NCBI GenBank assembly: GCA_022821545.1
Contig: JAJEDJ010000030.1
Span: forward strand, 1-64,000
Direction: 5' to 3'
DNA length: 64,000 nucleotides
Origin: Caldilineaceae bacterium
GTDB taxonomy: Bacteria; Chloroflexota; Anaerolineae; Caldilineales; Caldilineaceae
The notes under the pieces were generated by a model, which saw nothing but the letters and a program-made list of their open reading frames with translations, did not search any database and had not been told where the DNA came from. Both the position numbers and the translations under genes were made by a program. Shown here piece after piece: positions 18,626 to 27,936 of this stretch (positions within the stretch are counted from its first letter, which is position 1; every line of letters begins with the position of its first letter).

Positions 18626-19618
18626 ATGAGCTCCTTTATCCTGATGGCGGCAAGCGCCTTGATTATCGCCATTGGCGGGACGCCCCTGGTACGCTACGCA
18701 GCACTGCAACTGGGCATCCTCGACCAACCTTCCGCTCGCAAAGTTCACCGCGCGCCTGTGCCCCTGATGGGCGGCGCAGCCATCTATGTCGCCTTTATCG
18801 CTGCGCTCACGCTCTGGGGTGAACGCAGCTACGTCAACGAAGTCGTCGGAATCTTCGTCGGCGCCACTTTGGTCAGTCTGGTCGGCGCGCTGGACGACAG
18901 CCGCGGCGTAGGGAGCTATTTCAAGCTGCTGTTTCAGGTGGCGGCAGCCTGCATCCTGGTCTTCAGCGGAGTCCAGGTCCGCCTATTTGATGGGTTCCTG
19001 GACATTATTCTGACGCTCCTTTGGGTGGTCGGAGTCACAAACGCGTTCAATCTGCTGGACAATATGGACGGGCTCTCCAGCGGTGTCGCCACAATCTCGG
19101 CAGCCTTCTTCACCCTCCTGGCTGCAATGAGCGACCAGTATCTCGTGGGCACCTTGGCTGCTGCGCTTTGCGGCGCCTGCGTCGGCTTTCTCGTCTACAA
19201 CTGGAATCCGGCCCGCGTCTTTATGGGGGATACCGGGAGCCTCTTCCTCGGTTTCCTCCTTGCCGCCGTGGGCATTAAACTGCGTTTCCCCGCCAACACG
19301 GCGAGCATAACGTGGATGATTCCCATTCTCGTGCTGGCGTTGCCCGTCTTCGACACGAGCCTAGTCTTCATCAGCCGCCTGCGCCGCGGCAAAAACCCTC
19401 TCACCACCGCCGGCAAAGATCACGTCAGCCACAGGCTTGCCCTCCGAACGGGAAGTCAGCGCGAAGCGGTACTTCTGTGTTATCTTATTACCGGGGGAAC
19501 GGGTCTGGCCTCCATTTTCCTGACGCAAGCCAACTTGGAGGAAGCCCTCATCGTCGGGTTGACTGCCCTCGCGCTGGCAGTCTTTGCGCTGTGGAAACTT
19601 GAGTTCCAGAACAACTGA
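18626..19618 (+). CDS. Undecaprenyl-phosphate GlcNAc/hexosamine-1-phosphate transferase (WecA/TagO/MraY family)
   Basis: A 330-residue polytopic phosphoglycosyltransferase that transfers a sugar-1-phosphate from UDP-sugar to undecaprenyl phosphate at the inner membrane. Family signatures are all present: the DD pair in VGALDDSRG, the NxxxNxxDGxxGL-type site in [29 protein letters not shown], and the cytoplasmic histidine motif GKDHVSHRL. The UDP-MurNAc-pentapeptide features of MraY are not evident, so the WecA/TagO branch is preferred. It starts 30 bases after the O-antigen-ligase/TPR gene, and the two likely work in the same surface-glycan pathway. Confidence 0.9.
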   Translation: MSSFILMAASALIIAIGGTPLVRYAALQLGILDQPSARKVHRAPVPLMGGAAIYVAFIAALTLWGERSYVNEVVGIFVGATLVSLVGALDDSRGVGSYFKLLFQVAAACILVFSGVQVRLFDGFLDIILTLLWVVGVTNAFNLLDNMDGLSSGVATISAAFFTLLAAMSDQYLVGTLAAALCGACVGFLVYNWNPARVFMGDTGSLFLGFLLAAVGIKLRFPANTASITWMIPILVLALPVFDTSLVFISRLRRGKNPLTTAGKDHVSHRLALRTGSQREAVLLCYLITGGTGLASIFLTQANLEEALIVGLTALALAVFALWKLEFQNN

Positions 19619-19680
19619 CTGTGAATTGCCGGCCTGCTTCCAATCCGTGCTCACCTATCTTATCCGCAAAGGAGACGACT

Positions 19681-20379
19681 TTGTTTTCAAAAAGAGTGCG
19701 CTTCCGGAACTTCGCCGGGCGCTTCACGCAACTGCCGGGAAACCTTGCGGTCCCGGTCCTTGTCCTTTTCGTGCTTGTCATCTCAGCCTGCGCTGTCCCC
19801 ACCGGAGAAACCGAAGAGTCCCAGGAAGTTGAAGAGGGCGCCGCGGCGGCCCTTGAGCCTGCCGACCGCAATGGAATGTACGACGACAGCCCGGAAATGA
19901 CCATCGATCCGAATGTCGAGTATCACGCCGTTTTCAAGACTGAGAAAGGTGATATGCGGGTAAAGCTGTTTGCCGAAGAAGCGCCGGTTACTGTCAACAA
20001 CTTCGTCTTTTTGGCGCGCGACGGATTCTACAACGACACGCACTTTCACAGAGTGCTGCAAGACTTTATGGCACAGGGCGGAGATCCCACCAATACCGGC
20101 GCGGGCGGCCCCGGCTATCAGTTCCAGGATGAGATCGCGGCCAGCCTGCAGTTCGATCGCGCGGGTCTCCTGGCTATGGCGAACGCAGGCCCAAATACGA
20201 ACGGCAGCCAGTTCTTCATTACTTTCGCTGAAACGCCCTGGCTGAATGGCAACCACACGATTTTCGGTGAGGTGGTTGATGGAATGGACGTGCTGTTCTC
20301 GCTCTCACTGCGGGACCCGATGGCGGCCGACTCTCCCGGAGACCGTCTTGAAACCGTAGAAATAGAGGAAGGCGAATAA
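19681..20379 (+). CDS. Lipoprotein cyclophilin-type peptidyl-prolyl isomerase
   Basis: A TTG start at 19681 is preferred because AAAGGAGA lies 5-6 bases upstream; an in-frame GTG at 19621 lacks a site. The protein (232 residues) begins with a basic N-region and a hydrophobic segment ending in a lipobox LVISAC (Cys37), so it is probably anchored outside the cytoplasmic membrane. An acidic linker is followed by a cyclophilin domain (~80-230) with NNFVFLARDGFYNDTHFHR, FMAQGGDP, GLLAMANAGPNTNGSQFFIT and W-L-N-G-N-H. These cover the catalytic Arg, Phe, Gln and the Trp/His region. It assists folding of exported proteins. Confidence 0.9.
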   Translation: MFSKRVRFRNFAGRFTQLPGNLAVPVLVLFVLVISACAVPTGETEESQEVEEGAAAALEPADRNGMYDDSPEMTIDPNVEYHAVFKTEKGDMRVKLFAEEAPVTVNNFVFLARDGFYNDTHFHRVLQDFMAQGGDPTNTGAGGPGYQFQDEIAASLQFDRAGLLAMANAGPNTNGSQFFITFAETPWLNGNHTIFGEVVDGMDVLFSLSLRDPMAADSPGDRLETVEIEEGE

Positions 20380-20481
20380 CTTCAGGCTCTATCACCTGCA
20401 TCCCTTTCCCGTTCCCGGCGCCCTGGATTCTCGCATTCGTTTCGCTGGTCAGAGCGTGCAGAACGCCAACTTGAGAGAGAC

Positions 20482-21144
20482 ATGAACACTGCCGGCGATA
20501 CTGAGGAAATTCAAAACGAGACCCACCCTGCGGCGGGCAGCGACCGACTGACGCTTCTCGAAGAAGCCGGGGCGGAAAACCTGGATTCCGTCAGACCCAA
20601 TCCATGGTTGACGGCTCTTCAGATTATCGGAATCCTTGCAATCGTGGTGGGCGCATTCTGGCTGGGAACGCAGAGAGAACTGGTGCAGCAGTTCAGCCAG
20701 TGGGGGTATTTGAGCAGCTTTCTGATCAGCCTGATCGGAAGCGCAACCGTCATTCTGCCCGCCCCCGGACTGGCCCTGATACTGGCCCTCGGCGCACACT
20801 TGAACCCCCTTCTCCTTGGGATCGTTGCCGGCTTCGGCAGCGGACTGGGAGAACTGTCGGGCTACCTTGCAGGCAAAGCAGGCCGCAATCTCGTCAGCGG
20901 CGGGGGGCGGTTCAACGCCTTTCTCCACCACATGACCACTCGCTTTACCACGCCCGCTCTCTTCATTCTTGCTATCCTTCCCTTGCCGATCTTCGACTTC
21001 GCCGGCATTCTCGCCGGCGCCCTGCGGATGCCCGTTTTGCGCTTCCTCGCCGTGGTCATCAGCGGCAAGACGATAAAGCACGCACTGGCCGCCTACCTGG
21101 GCGCAGAGTTTTTTGAGATGATACTCAACAGGTATGGCTTCTGA
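20482..21144 (+). CDS. VTT-domain (SNARE-associated/DedA-like) membrane protein
   Basis: 220 residues. An acidic N-terminal ~40 residues is followed by a TM helix (TALQIIGILAIVVGAFWLG) and a VTT domain. The domain has a re-entrant-type segment with proline and glycine (SATVILPAPGLALILALGA), the G-x-x-x-G-E-x-x-x-Y motif in GSGLGELSGYLAG, and a further membrane pair with LPLPIFDFAGILAGAL. VTT proteins are implicated in lipid scrambling and membrane homeostasis. Its start follows the cyclophilin gene by about 100 bases on the same strand. Confidence 0.8.
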   Translation: MNTAGDTEEIQNETHPAAGSDRLTLLEEAGAENLDSVRPNPWLTALQIIGILAIVVGAFWLGTQRELVQQFSQWGYLSSFLISLIGSATVILPAPGLALILALGAHLNPLLLGIVAGFGSGLGELSGYLAGKAGRNLVSGGGRFNAFLHHMTTRFTTPALFILAILPLPIFDFAGILAGALRMPVLRFLAVVISGKTIKHALAAYLGAEFFEMILNRYGF

Positions 21145-21257
21145 TTCCAGCGACCCGACACCACCGGTCTGACGGTGGACGCCTCAGCGCAACGCCCGAT
21201 TTCTGCGAAACGATCCACTTCACGCAGGCGGGTCTGTTCCTACAGGAGCATAAAACC

Positions 21258-24200
21258 ATGTTCAAACGTTTCCTCCCGACGTTTCTGACGATTCTGATCG
21301 CTCTTGTGTCTCTTGGGTGTAATGCAAACAGGTCGGAAGGTCTGGCTTCCGGCGGCGGCGGTCTGTCCGTCGTACATGATGAAGGCCCGATAGTCGAAGT
21401 CTTCGGGGACGACTTTTCTGACGACTTCGGACATGAGTTCGACGAATCGGGCTCTCCGCCGTTTTCACTTGGCGAAGGCCGGCCCGGTTGGGACGCAGGC
21501 GAGGCCCGCCCTCCTCTTGCCGATACGACGCCTCTTTCCCTGCAACAGATTCAAGCGCTGTTGAACCGCCTGCCTCCTCTTCGCCAGGAGGATGGGGACG
21601 CCGCCCAGTTCCGTCTTCCGGACCGGAGCTTACCTCCCCCGCGCCCCGGCCGGGAAGTCGAGCTGTCCTTTCCGCCGCCCCAGCCCGAGTCGCCGCTCGA
21701 CGTTGAGGAGGACGCGCCCCTGGCCGTCCTTCGTTTTTCGCCGGAAGGGGATGTCCCTCTCGCCCCGCAGCTGAGTGTGACTTTCAGCCAACCCATGGTC
21801 TCGCTCACCAGTCACCAGGAGCTGGCCGCGGGGGACGTACCGGTCGATCTTGAGCCTGCCGTAGCCGGCCGCTGGCGCTGGGTGGGAACGAAAACGCTCC
21901 TGTTTGAAGCCGGCGCTGACGAGAGGGCCAGAATGCCGATGGCAACCGAGTACACGGCCAGGATCGCCGCCGCTACGGAGTCCGCTTTCGGAACGAATCT
22001 GGCAGAACAGGTAAGCTGGACTTTCCGAACGCCGGCGCCGACTCTGCAAACCGCCTATCCGGTCGGCGGCCCCTTTGGGCTGGAGCCGGTCTTCTTTGCC
22101 TCATTCGACCAGCGCATAGATCCTGCCGCAGTCCTCGGGCAAACGCACCTGACAGCCCAGGGCCGCCGGTACTCTGTGCGCCGGGCCAGCGATGACGAAA
22201 TTGCCGCGGATGCGCGGGTGCAACGCCTGATAGAAAGGTCAGCCGGCAACAGGTGGCTGGCTTTCGTCTCCGATGAACCGCTGCCCCCCGACACGACCGT
22301 AACGGTCACCTTCGCAGCCGGCACGCCCTCCGCGGAAGGACCTCTCGTTACGGCTCATCCCCAGAGCTACAGCTTCAGAACGCCCGGCCAGTTTTTGCTC
22401 CGGCAGCGGGAGTGCGCGTGGGGAGGAAACGCCCAGTGCCCGCCCAACAGCCCCCTCGCCCTGCGATTCAGCAATCCCATCGACACCGAGTCGTTTGACC
22501 CTGCCCTCATCGCTATCGAGCCGGAACTCGATTACGTCTCGTATGAAGTTTTCGGTGACTCAATCTGGATCGTTGGCAATACAAAGGCAAGGACAACCTA
22601 CGACGTAACCGTGGCCTCAAGCCTGACCGATCTCTTCGGTCAAACGCTGGGCGAGGAAGCACAGTCTCAGTTCAGGATTGGGCCGGCGGGGGCTCTTCTT
22701 ACGCCCGGGAGCAGGGGTCCGATTACCGTCCTTGACCCCTACGGCAAACCGTCCTTTCCCGTCTACTCGGTAAACGTCTACGCGATCAACGCGCGGGTCT
22801 ATCGCGTCTCTCCGGAGCAGTACGTCGAATACCAGCAGTGGCTCAGCAACCTCTGGCGCGACAAAGAGGCAGAGCCGCCGGGCGAACTGGTCATGGAACG
22901 CAAGCTGGAGATCAACCGTCAGTTCGACACCCTGGTCGAAAGTGAAATCGATCTGACTCCCGCGCTCGATGGCGGCACAGGCCACCTGATCCTGTACATA
23001 GAGCCGGAGAGCGGTCTGCTTTCAAACCTCCTGGACAGACAGCTGCAGGGGATGAGAATTGTCAGCTGGGTCCAGGTGACCGAAATCGGTCTGGATGCCT
23101 TTGTCGACGCCGATGAGATGCTTGTGTGGGCCAACAGCCTGGTTGACGGTACCTCCCTGGCCGGAGTCGAGGTCACCCTCTGGCCGCAGGACGTGCAGGG
23201 AACGACCGACGCGAGAGGCTCGGTTCGGCTGCGGCTGCCCCGCAACAGCTCCCAACTGCTCATCGCCAGCCGCGGCGATGACGTTGCCTTCCTGCCGGAA
23301 AACCGCTACGAATACTACCGAACCGAAAGCGGTTGGAACGGATGGCAGCGGCGCGCCGAGCGCGCCGGCGTCCGCTACCTGGTTTTTGACGACCGCAAAA
23401 TCTACCGCCCCGGCGAAACCGTCAGCGTCAAGGGTTGGGTGCGTCAGATCGAGCCCGGCCCGGAGGGCGGCGTCAGCCTGCTGCCGGAAGGCTCGGCCTC
23501 GATGCTCAGGTATACCGTGCGCGACTCGTCGAATAACCGGATCCACTCGGACAGCGCAAGAATCAACGCCCTGGGAGGCTTCCACTTTCAATTTGACCTT
23601 CCGGAAGCGGTCAACCTGGGCTACGCATGGATTGAGCTGCGTTCGACCGCTGACGGCGACTACGAAGCAGGCCACGACCATGTCTTCCAGATACAGGAGT
23701 TCCGCCGGCCCGAATATGAGGTCAGCGCCAGCGTCAGTGAAGGACCGCACGTGGCAGGCGGCCGCGCCCTGGCGACCGTAAGCGCCAGCTACTTTGCCGG
23801 CGGTCCGCTTCCCGGCGCAGAGGTCGGTTGGGACGTCGAAGCCTCGGAAGCGTCCTATGATCCTCCTAACTGGGCCGACTTTGTCTTCGGAAAGTGGTAC
23901 CCGTGGTGGGGATACCATGGCGCCTCCGGCTACCTCGGACGCGCATCCTTCAGGTCCCGCACCGACGCGGCCGGCCGCCACAGTCTGCGCATTGACTTCC
24001 TCTCCGGCGCCGGTGACGGCTCTGATACAGCCGGCGCAGAGAGTGTAAGACCCTTCCCTGCCCGCATTGACGCAACGGCCACCGTCATGGACGTGAATCG
24101 GCAGGCATGGAGCAGCGGCGCCGGATTCCTGCTCCATCCGGCCGACCGCTACGTCGGCCTCCGTACTGCGCGTTACTTCGTCGAACGGGGGGAGCCCCTG

Positions 24201-27200
24201 TCGGTCGACGTGGTCGTTACCGACATCGACGGCAGTGCGATCGAGGGTCAGCGCGTGTCGGTGAAAGCCGCTCTATTGGACTGGGAATACCGCGAAGGCG
24301 AATGGCAAGAGGTCGAGAAGGAGACGCAGGAATGTACGGTCGAGACAACGGCGGCCTCGCGGCCGGACGGCCCCGACCAGGGCTTCGCCTCCTGTTCCTT
24401 TGAGACGGCGGTCGGTGGAGCGTACCGGATCACTGCCACCGTCGTCGACGCGGCCGGCCGCCGTAACCGGACCGAACTGACCCGCTGGGTGACCGGCGGC
24501 CAGCGCCCTCCCAGCAGCGAACTGGAACAAGAGGAACTGCAGCTCATTCCGGACAGCGAAGACTATGCGCCGGGTGACATGGCCGAAATCCTTGTCCAGG
24601 CGCCCTTCTACCCTGCAGAGGGCCTCCTGACATTGCGGCGCGACGGCATTGTGTCCAGCGAGCGGTTTGCCATGGAAGGGCCTACCCACACGCTGCAGGT
24701 GCGAATTGAAGAGAAGCATATCCCCAACGTCCATGTTCAGGTGGATCTCGTCGGCGCAGGCGAGCGCGTGGACGACGCAGGCAACGCGCTCCCGGATCTG
24801 CCTCGCCGCCCCGCCTACGCACGCGGACAGCTGAACCTGTCGATTCCGGCACTGAGCCGAACATTGCAGGTAGAAGCCAAGCCGAGGGCGACGCGGCTGG
24901 AGCCTGGGGCAGAGACAACGATTGACGTGAGGGTCACGAAAGCGGACGGCGCCCCCGTGGACGGCGCCGAATTCGCCGTCGTAGTCGTTGACGAGGCAGT
25001 ACTCGCCCTGACCGGCTATCAACTGATCGACCCTGTCAACGTGTTCTATAGCCGCCGCGGTCGCGGCGTTAGCGATCTTCACAACCGCGACGATCTCCTG
25101 CTTGCCAGCCGCCAGTTGCTGCAAGGCGCAACGGGGCTGCCGGCCGGAACGCCCCAGCACCTTTCGACGATGGCGCAGTCAAGGTCGATGGGGATGGAGG
25201 CTGCGGCCCCCGCCGCCATGGCGGAAATGGCCGCGGCCGATGAGTCAGCCGAAGAAGGCGGCGCAGACGGCGGCGCGCCATCGATTAGGGCCCGGCTGAA
25301 CTTTGCGCCTTTAGCCCTGTTCGCACCCGAAGTGCGTACCGACCGGGACGGCCAGGCCAGTGTATCGGTCGAACTGCCTGATAATCTAACCCGCTACCGC
25401 GTGATGGTTGTCGCAGTCGCCGAAGGCCGTTTCTTCGGCGCCGGAGAATCCAGCCTGACCGCGCGCCTGCCGCTCATGGTTCGTCCTTCCGCCCCGCGTT
25501 TCCTGAATTTCGGCGACAGCTTCGAACTGCCGGTCGTCCTCCAGAACCAGACCGGCGAGGCTATGGAAGTACATGCAATCGTTCGCGCCGTGAACGCCAA
25601 CGTAAGCGGAGAAAACGGAGTGGAAGGCGTAGCCGGTTACGCAGTGACCGTCCCTGCCGACGACCGCGTGGAGGTGCGCTTTCCCACAACCACGGCCAGC
25701 GCGGGTACAACCCGCTTCCAGTTCGGCGCGATCGACGCCAATCGTCCGGCCGTCGCCGACGCGGCCGAGGTCAATCTGCCGGTGTTCACGCCTGCAACCA
25801 CCGAGGCCTTCGCCGTCTACGGCGAGATCGACGAGGACGGCGTAGTCATGCAACCGGTCCGGCCGCCCGCCGGCACAGTTCCCGACTATGGCGGCCTGGA
25901 GGTCACACTCTCCTCCACCGCCCTGCAGACCCTGACGGACGCCTTCATCTACCTGGTGAGATACCCCTACCACTCCTCCGAGCAGATGGCTTCACGCATC
26001 CTTGCCGTGGCCGCATTGCGGGATCTGCTGGCGGCATTTGACGCTGAAGGACTGCCTGCTGCGGATGAGATTGAGATGACCATGGAAAGGGATCTGCAGA
26101 CACTCGAAGCTCTGCAAGACCACGGGGGCGGCTTCCCCATCTGGCGGCGCGGTGGTGAAATCTGGCCCTACCACAGCGTGCATGCGGCCCATGCTCTCGC
26201 CCGCGCCCGACTGAAAGGGTACGCCGTGCCCAACCACATGGTCGGCCGCTCTCTCGATTATCTCCGCAATATCGAGCGGCAGATTCCCTCCTGGTACACG
26301 GTCGAAGCGCGCCGCGGGCTTTCCGCCTACGCTCTCTATGTTCGCAAGCTGCTCAACGACGACGATCCCGCCAAGGCGCGGTCCCTGGTAAATGAGGCGG
26401 GACTGGAAAACCTCTCCCTGGAGAGCATCGGGTGGCTGCTCTTCGTCCTGACCGGTGATGCGGCATCGCAGGCGACAGTTTCCGAAATGCGGCGTTACAT
26501 CACCAACAGGGTGACAGAGACGGCAGGGGCAGCGACGGTGGCGACCGGCTATACCGACGGCGACTACCTGCTGCTCCATTCCAGCCGCCGCGCCGACGCG
26601 GTCCTGCTGGAGGCCCTTGTCCTGGATCAGCCGGATAGCGATCTGATCGCGAAGCTGGTGCGCGGCCTGCTGGGGCATCGCACGGCCGGTCGCTGGAGCA
26701 ATACGCAGGAAAACATCTGGGTCCTGCTGGCGATGGACCGCTATTTCCAACGGTTCGAGTCCCAAACGCCCGACTTTGTCGCCAGAATCTGGTTGGGGGA
26801 GCAGTTCGCAGCGAGCCGCGCTTTCCAGGGCCGTTCGACCGAAAACGCGGGCCTAGTATTGCCCATGCGGTTCCTGCATGAGAGCGCGTCGAATGCGGAG
26901 GGCGACCTGCCCCTGCTGGTCCAGAAGGAGGGCCAGGGGCGGCTCTACTACCGGTTGGGACTCCGATACGCTCCCGTCGACCTCAGCCTGGATCCGTTGG
27001 ACCATGGCTTCACTGTGGAACGCATCTACGAGGCCGTGGACGACCCAGCCGATGTATACCGAGATGAAGATGGCGCCTGGCACATCAGGGCCGGCGCTCT
27101 TGTGCGCGTCAGGCTGACGGTGGCGGCTCCCTCCCGCCGCGTCCACGTTGCCCTGGTGGACCCGCTGCCAGCCGGTCTTGAGATTCTTAACCCGGACCTG

Positions 27201-27476
27201 GCCGTGACCGCCGCTCCACCGCCGGACCCGAACAGGACCGGTCCCGGCCGCCGGTGGTGGGGCAGCTGGTATCAGCATCAGAACCTGCGCGATGAACGGG
27301 CAGAGGCCTTCACGTCCTATCTGTGGGCGGGCGTCCACGAATACAGCTACCTGGCGCGCGCGACGACGCCCGGCGCCTTCGTAGCGCCCCCCGCCAAAGC
27401 AGAGGAGATGTACGCGCCCGAGACTTTCGGCCGTACGGGAACCAATTGGATTGTCGTGGAGGTCGGCGAAGAGTAG
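21258..27476 (+). CDS. Alpha-2-macroglobulin-family lipoprotein lacking the thioester cysteine
   Basis: A 2072-residue secreted bacterial alpha-2-macroglobulin. The signal peptide ends in a lipobox LVSLGC (Cys21). Bacterial MG-type domains follow through about residue 1350, including an MG2-like stretch at RKIYRPGETVSVKGWVR. A bait-like low-complexity stretch rich in Ala, Met and Glu follows at ~1300-1350. The A2M domain has the characteristic ELPDNLTRYRVMVVAVA, and then comes the thioester-domain helical barrel. Where thioester members have YPYGCxEQ this protein has YPYHSSEQ (Ser1573), so it cannot form the covalent trap. Likely role: surface protease inhibition or envelope defence by conformational trapping. 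No penicillin-binding-protein partner gene lies beside it. Confidence 0.9.
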   Translation: MFKRFLPTFLTILIALVSLGCNANRSEGLASGGGGLSVVHDEGPIVEVFGDDFSDDFGHEFDESGSPPFSLGEGRPGWDAGEARPPLADTTPLSLQQIQALLNRLPPLRQEDGDAAQFRLPDRSLPPPRPGREVELSFPPPQPESPLDVEEDAPLAVLRFSPEGDVPLAPQLSVTFSQPMVSLTSHQELAAGDVPVDLEPAVAGRWRWVGTKTLLFEAGADERARMPMATEYTARIAAATESAFGTNLAEQVSWTFRTPAPTLQTAYPVGGPFGLEPVFFASFDQRIDPAAVLGQTHLTAQGRRYSVRRASDDEIAADARVQRLIERSAGNRWLAFVSDEPLPPDTTVTVTFAAGTPSAEGPLVTAHPQSYSFRTPGQFLLRQRECAWGGNAQCPPNSPLALRFSNPIDTESFDPALIAIEPELDYVSYEVFGDSIWIVGNTKARTTYDVTVASSLTDLFGQTLGEEAQSQFRIGPAGALLTPGSRGPITVLDPYGKPSFPVYSVNVYAINARVYRVSPEQYVEYQQWLSNLWRDKEAEPPGELVMERKLEINRQFDTLVESEIDLTPALDGGTGHLILYIEPESGLLSNLLDRQLQGMRIVSWVQVTEIGLDAFVDADEMLVWANSLVDGTSLAGVEVTLWPQDVQGTTDARGSVRLRLPRNSSQLLIASRGDDVAFLPENRYEYYRTESGWNGWQRRAERAGVRYLVFDDRKIYRPGETVSVKGWVRQIEPGPEGGVSLLPEGSASMLRYTVRDSSNNRIHSDSARINALGGFHFQFDLPEAVNLGYAWIELRSTADGDYEAGHDHVFQIQEFRRPEYEVSASVSEGPHVAGGRALATVSASYFAGGPLPGAEVGWDVEASEASYDPPNWADFVFGKWYPWWGYHGASGYLGRASFRSRTDAAGRHSLRIDFLSGAGDGSDTAGAESVRPFPARIDATATVMDVNRQAWSSGAGFLLHPADRYVGLRTARYFVERGEPLSVDVVVTDIDGSAIEGQRVSVKAALLDWEYREGEWQEVEKETQECTVETTAASRPDGPDQGFASCSFETAVGGAYRITATVVDAAGRRNRTELTRWVTGGQRPPSSELEQEELQLIPDSEDYAPGDMAEILVQAPFYPAEGLLTLRRDGIVSSERFAMEGPTHTLQVRIEEKHIPNVHVQVDLVGAGERVDDAGNALPDLPRRPAYARGQLNLSIPALSRTLQVEAKPRATRLEPGAETTIDVRVTKADGAPVDGAEFAVVVVDEAVLALTGYQLIDPVNVFYSRRGRGVSDLHNRDDLLLASRQLLQGATGLPAGTPQHLSTMAQSRSMGMEAAAPAAMAEMAAADESAEEGGADGGAPSIRARLNFAPLALFAPEVRTDRDGQASVSVELPDNLTRYRVMVVAVAEGRFFGAGESSLTARLPLMVRPSAPRFLNFGDSFELPVVLQNQTGEAMEVHAIVRAVNANVSGENGVEGVAGYAVTVPADDRVEVRFPTTTASAGTTRFQFGAIDANRPAVADAAEVNLPVFTPATTEAFAVYGEIDEDGVVMQPVRPPAGTVPDYGGLEVTLSSTALQTLTDAFIYLVRYPYHSSEQMASRILAVAALRDLLAAFDAEGLPAADEIEMTMERDLQTLEALQDHGGGFPIWRRGGEIWPYHSVHAAHALARARLKGYAVPNHMVGRSLDYLRNIERQIPSWYTVEARRGLSAYALYVRKLLNDDDPAKARSLVNEAGLENLSLESIGWLLFVLTGDAASQATVSEMRRYITNRVTETAGAATVATGYTDGDYLLLHSSRRADAVLLEALVLDQPDSDLIAKLVRGLLGHRTAGRWSNTQENIWVLLAMDRYFQRFESQTPDFVARIWLGEQFAASRAFQGRSTENAGLVLPMRFLHESASNAEGDLPLLVQKEGQGRLYYRLGLRYAPVDLSLDPLDHGFTVERIYEAVDDPADVYRDEDGAWHIRAGALVRVRLTVAAPSRRVHVALVDPLPAGLEILNPDLAVTAAPPPDPNRTGPGRRWWGSWYQHQNLRDERAEAFTSYLWAGVHEYSYLARATTPGAFVAPPAKAEEMYAPETFGRTGTNWIVVEVGEE

Positions 27477-27556
27477 GAACTGTCCGGATCGATTCTCAAT
27501 TCCGGCTCAGACCCGGTCTGTAGAAGGGGATACGAAGGCCCGGCCACTCCGCCGTA

Positions 27557-27873
27557 CTAGCCATCCGGCCGCGCCAGCTGATTCCTGATCTCCATCCAGA
27601 TTTCCGCCAGTTCCAGCCGCTCAATCCACTGTGCAAGATAGACCTGTTCCAGATTGTCATCTCCCACCGTAGCGATGATGCTTCCGATGTCGCGGATGTG
27701 TTTGGGCTGGCTGCTTATTCTGTAGTACTGCAGCTTATACAGAATCAGATCCTCAAGGGCCCTTGCCGCGTCCGCTGCGCCGTCGTCAGATTTCGAGTGA
27801 CCGAGATCTGCGCCGGATCGACATCCCTCAGCGCGCCGGCAATCTCCCGCTCCTGTTTGTCAGTGAGGGCCAT
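27557..27873 (-). pseudogene. Decayed gene, nucleotidyltransferase-like C-terminal remnant
   Basis: On the - strand an ATG at 27873 opens MALTDKQEREIAGALRDVDP but this frame stops after ~42 codons. A second frame, open across the same stretch and ending at TAG 27557, reads ALEDLILYKLQYYR, then KHIRDIGSIIATVGDD, then YLAQWIERLELAEIW. This pattern is typical of the C-terminal part of small nucleotidyltransferase-fold (AbiEii/DUF-type) proteins. No start codon serves the second frame. A frameshifted or truncated remnant fits best. The family assignment is from remembered motif patterns only. Confidence 0.45.
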
Positions 27874-27936
27874 GGCAGTATCTCTTGCAGGGGCTTCACA
27901 GCATCGAATTCGCAGGTCAACCGGCCTGAAGCCGAT

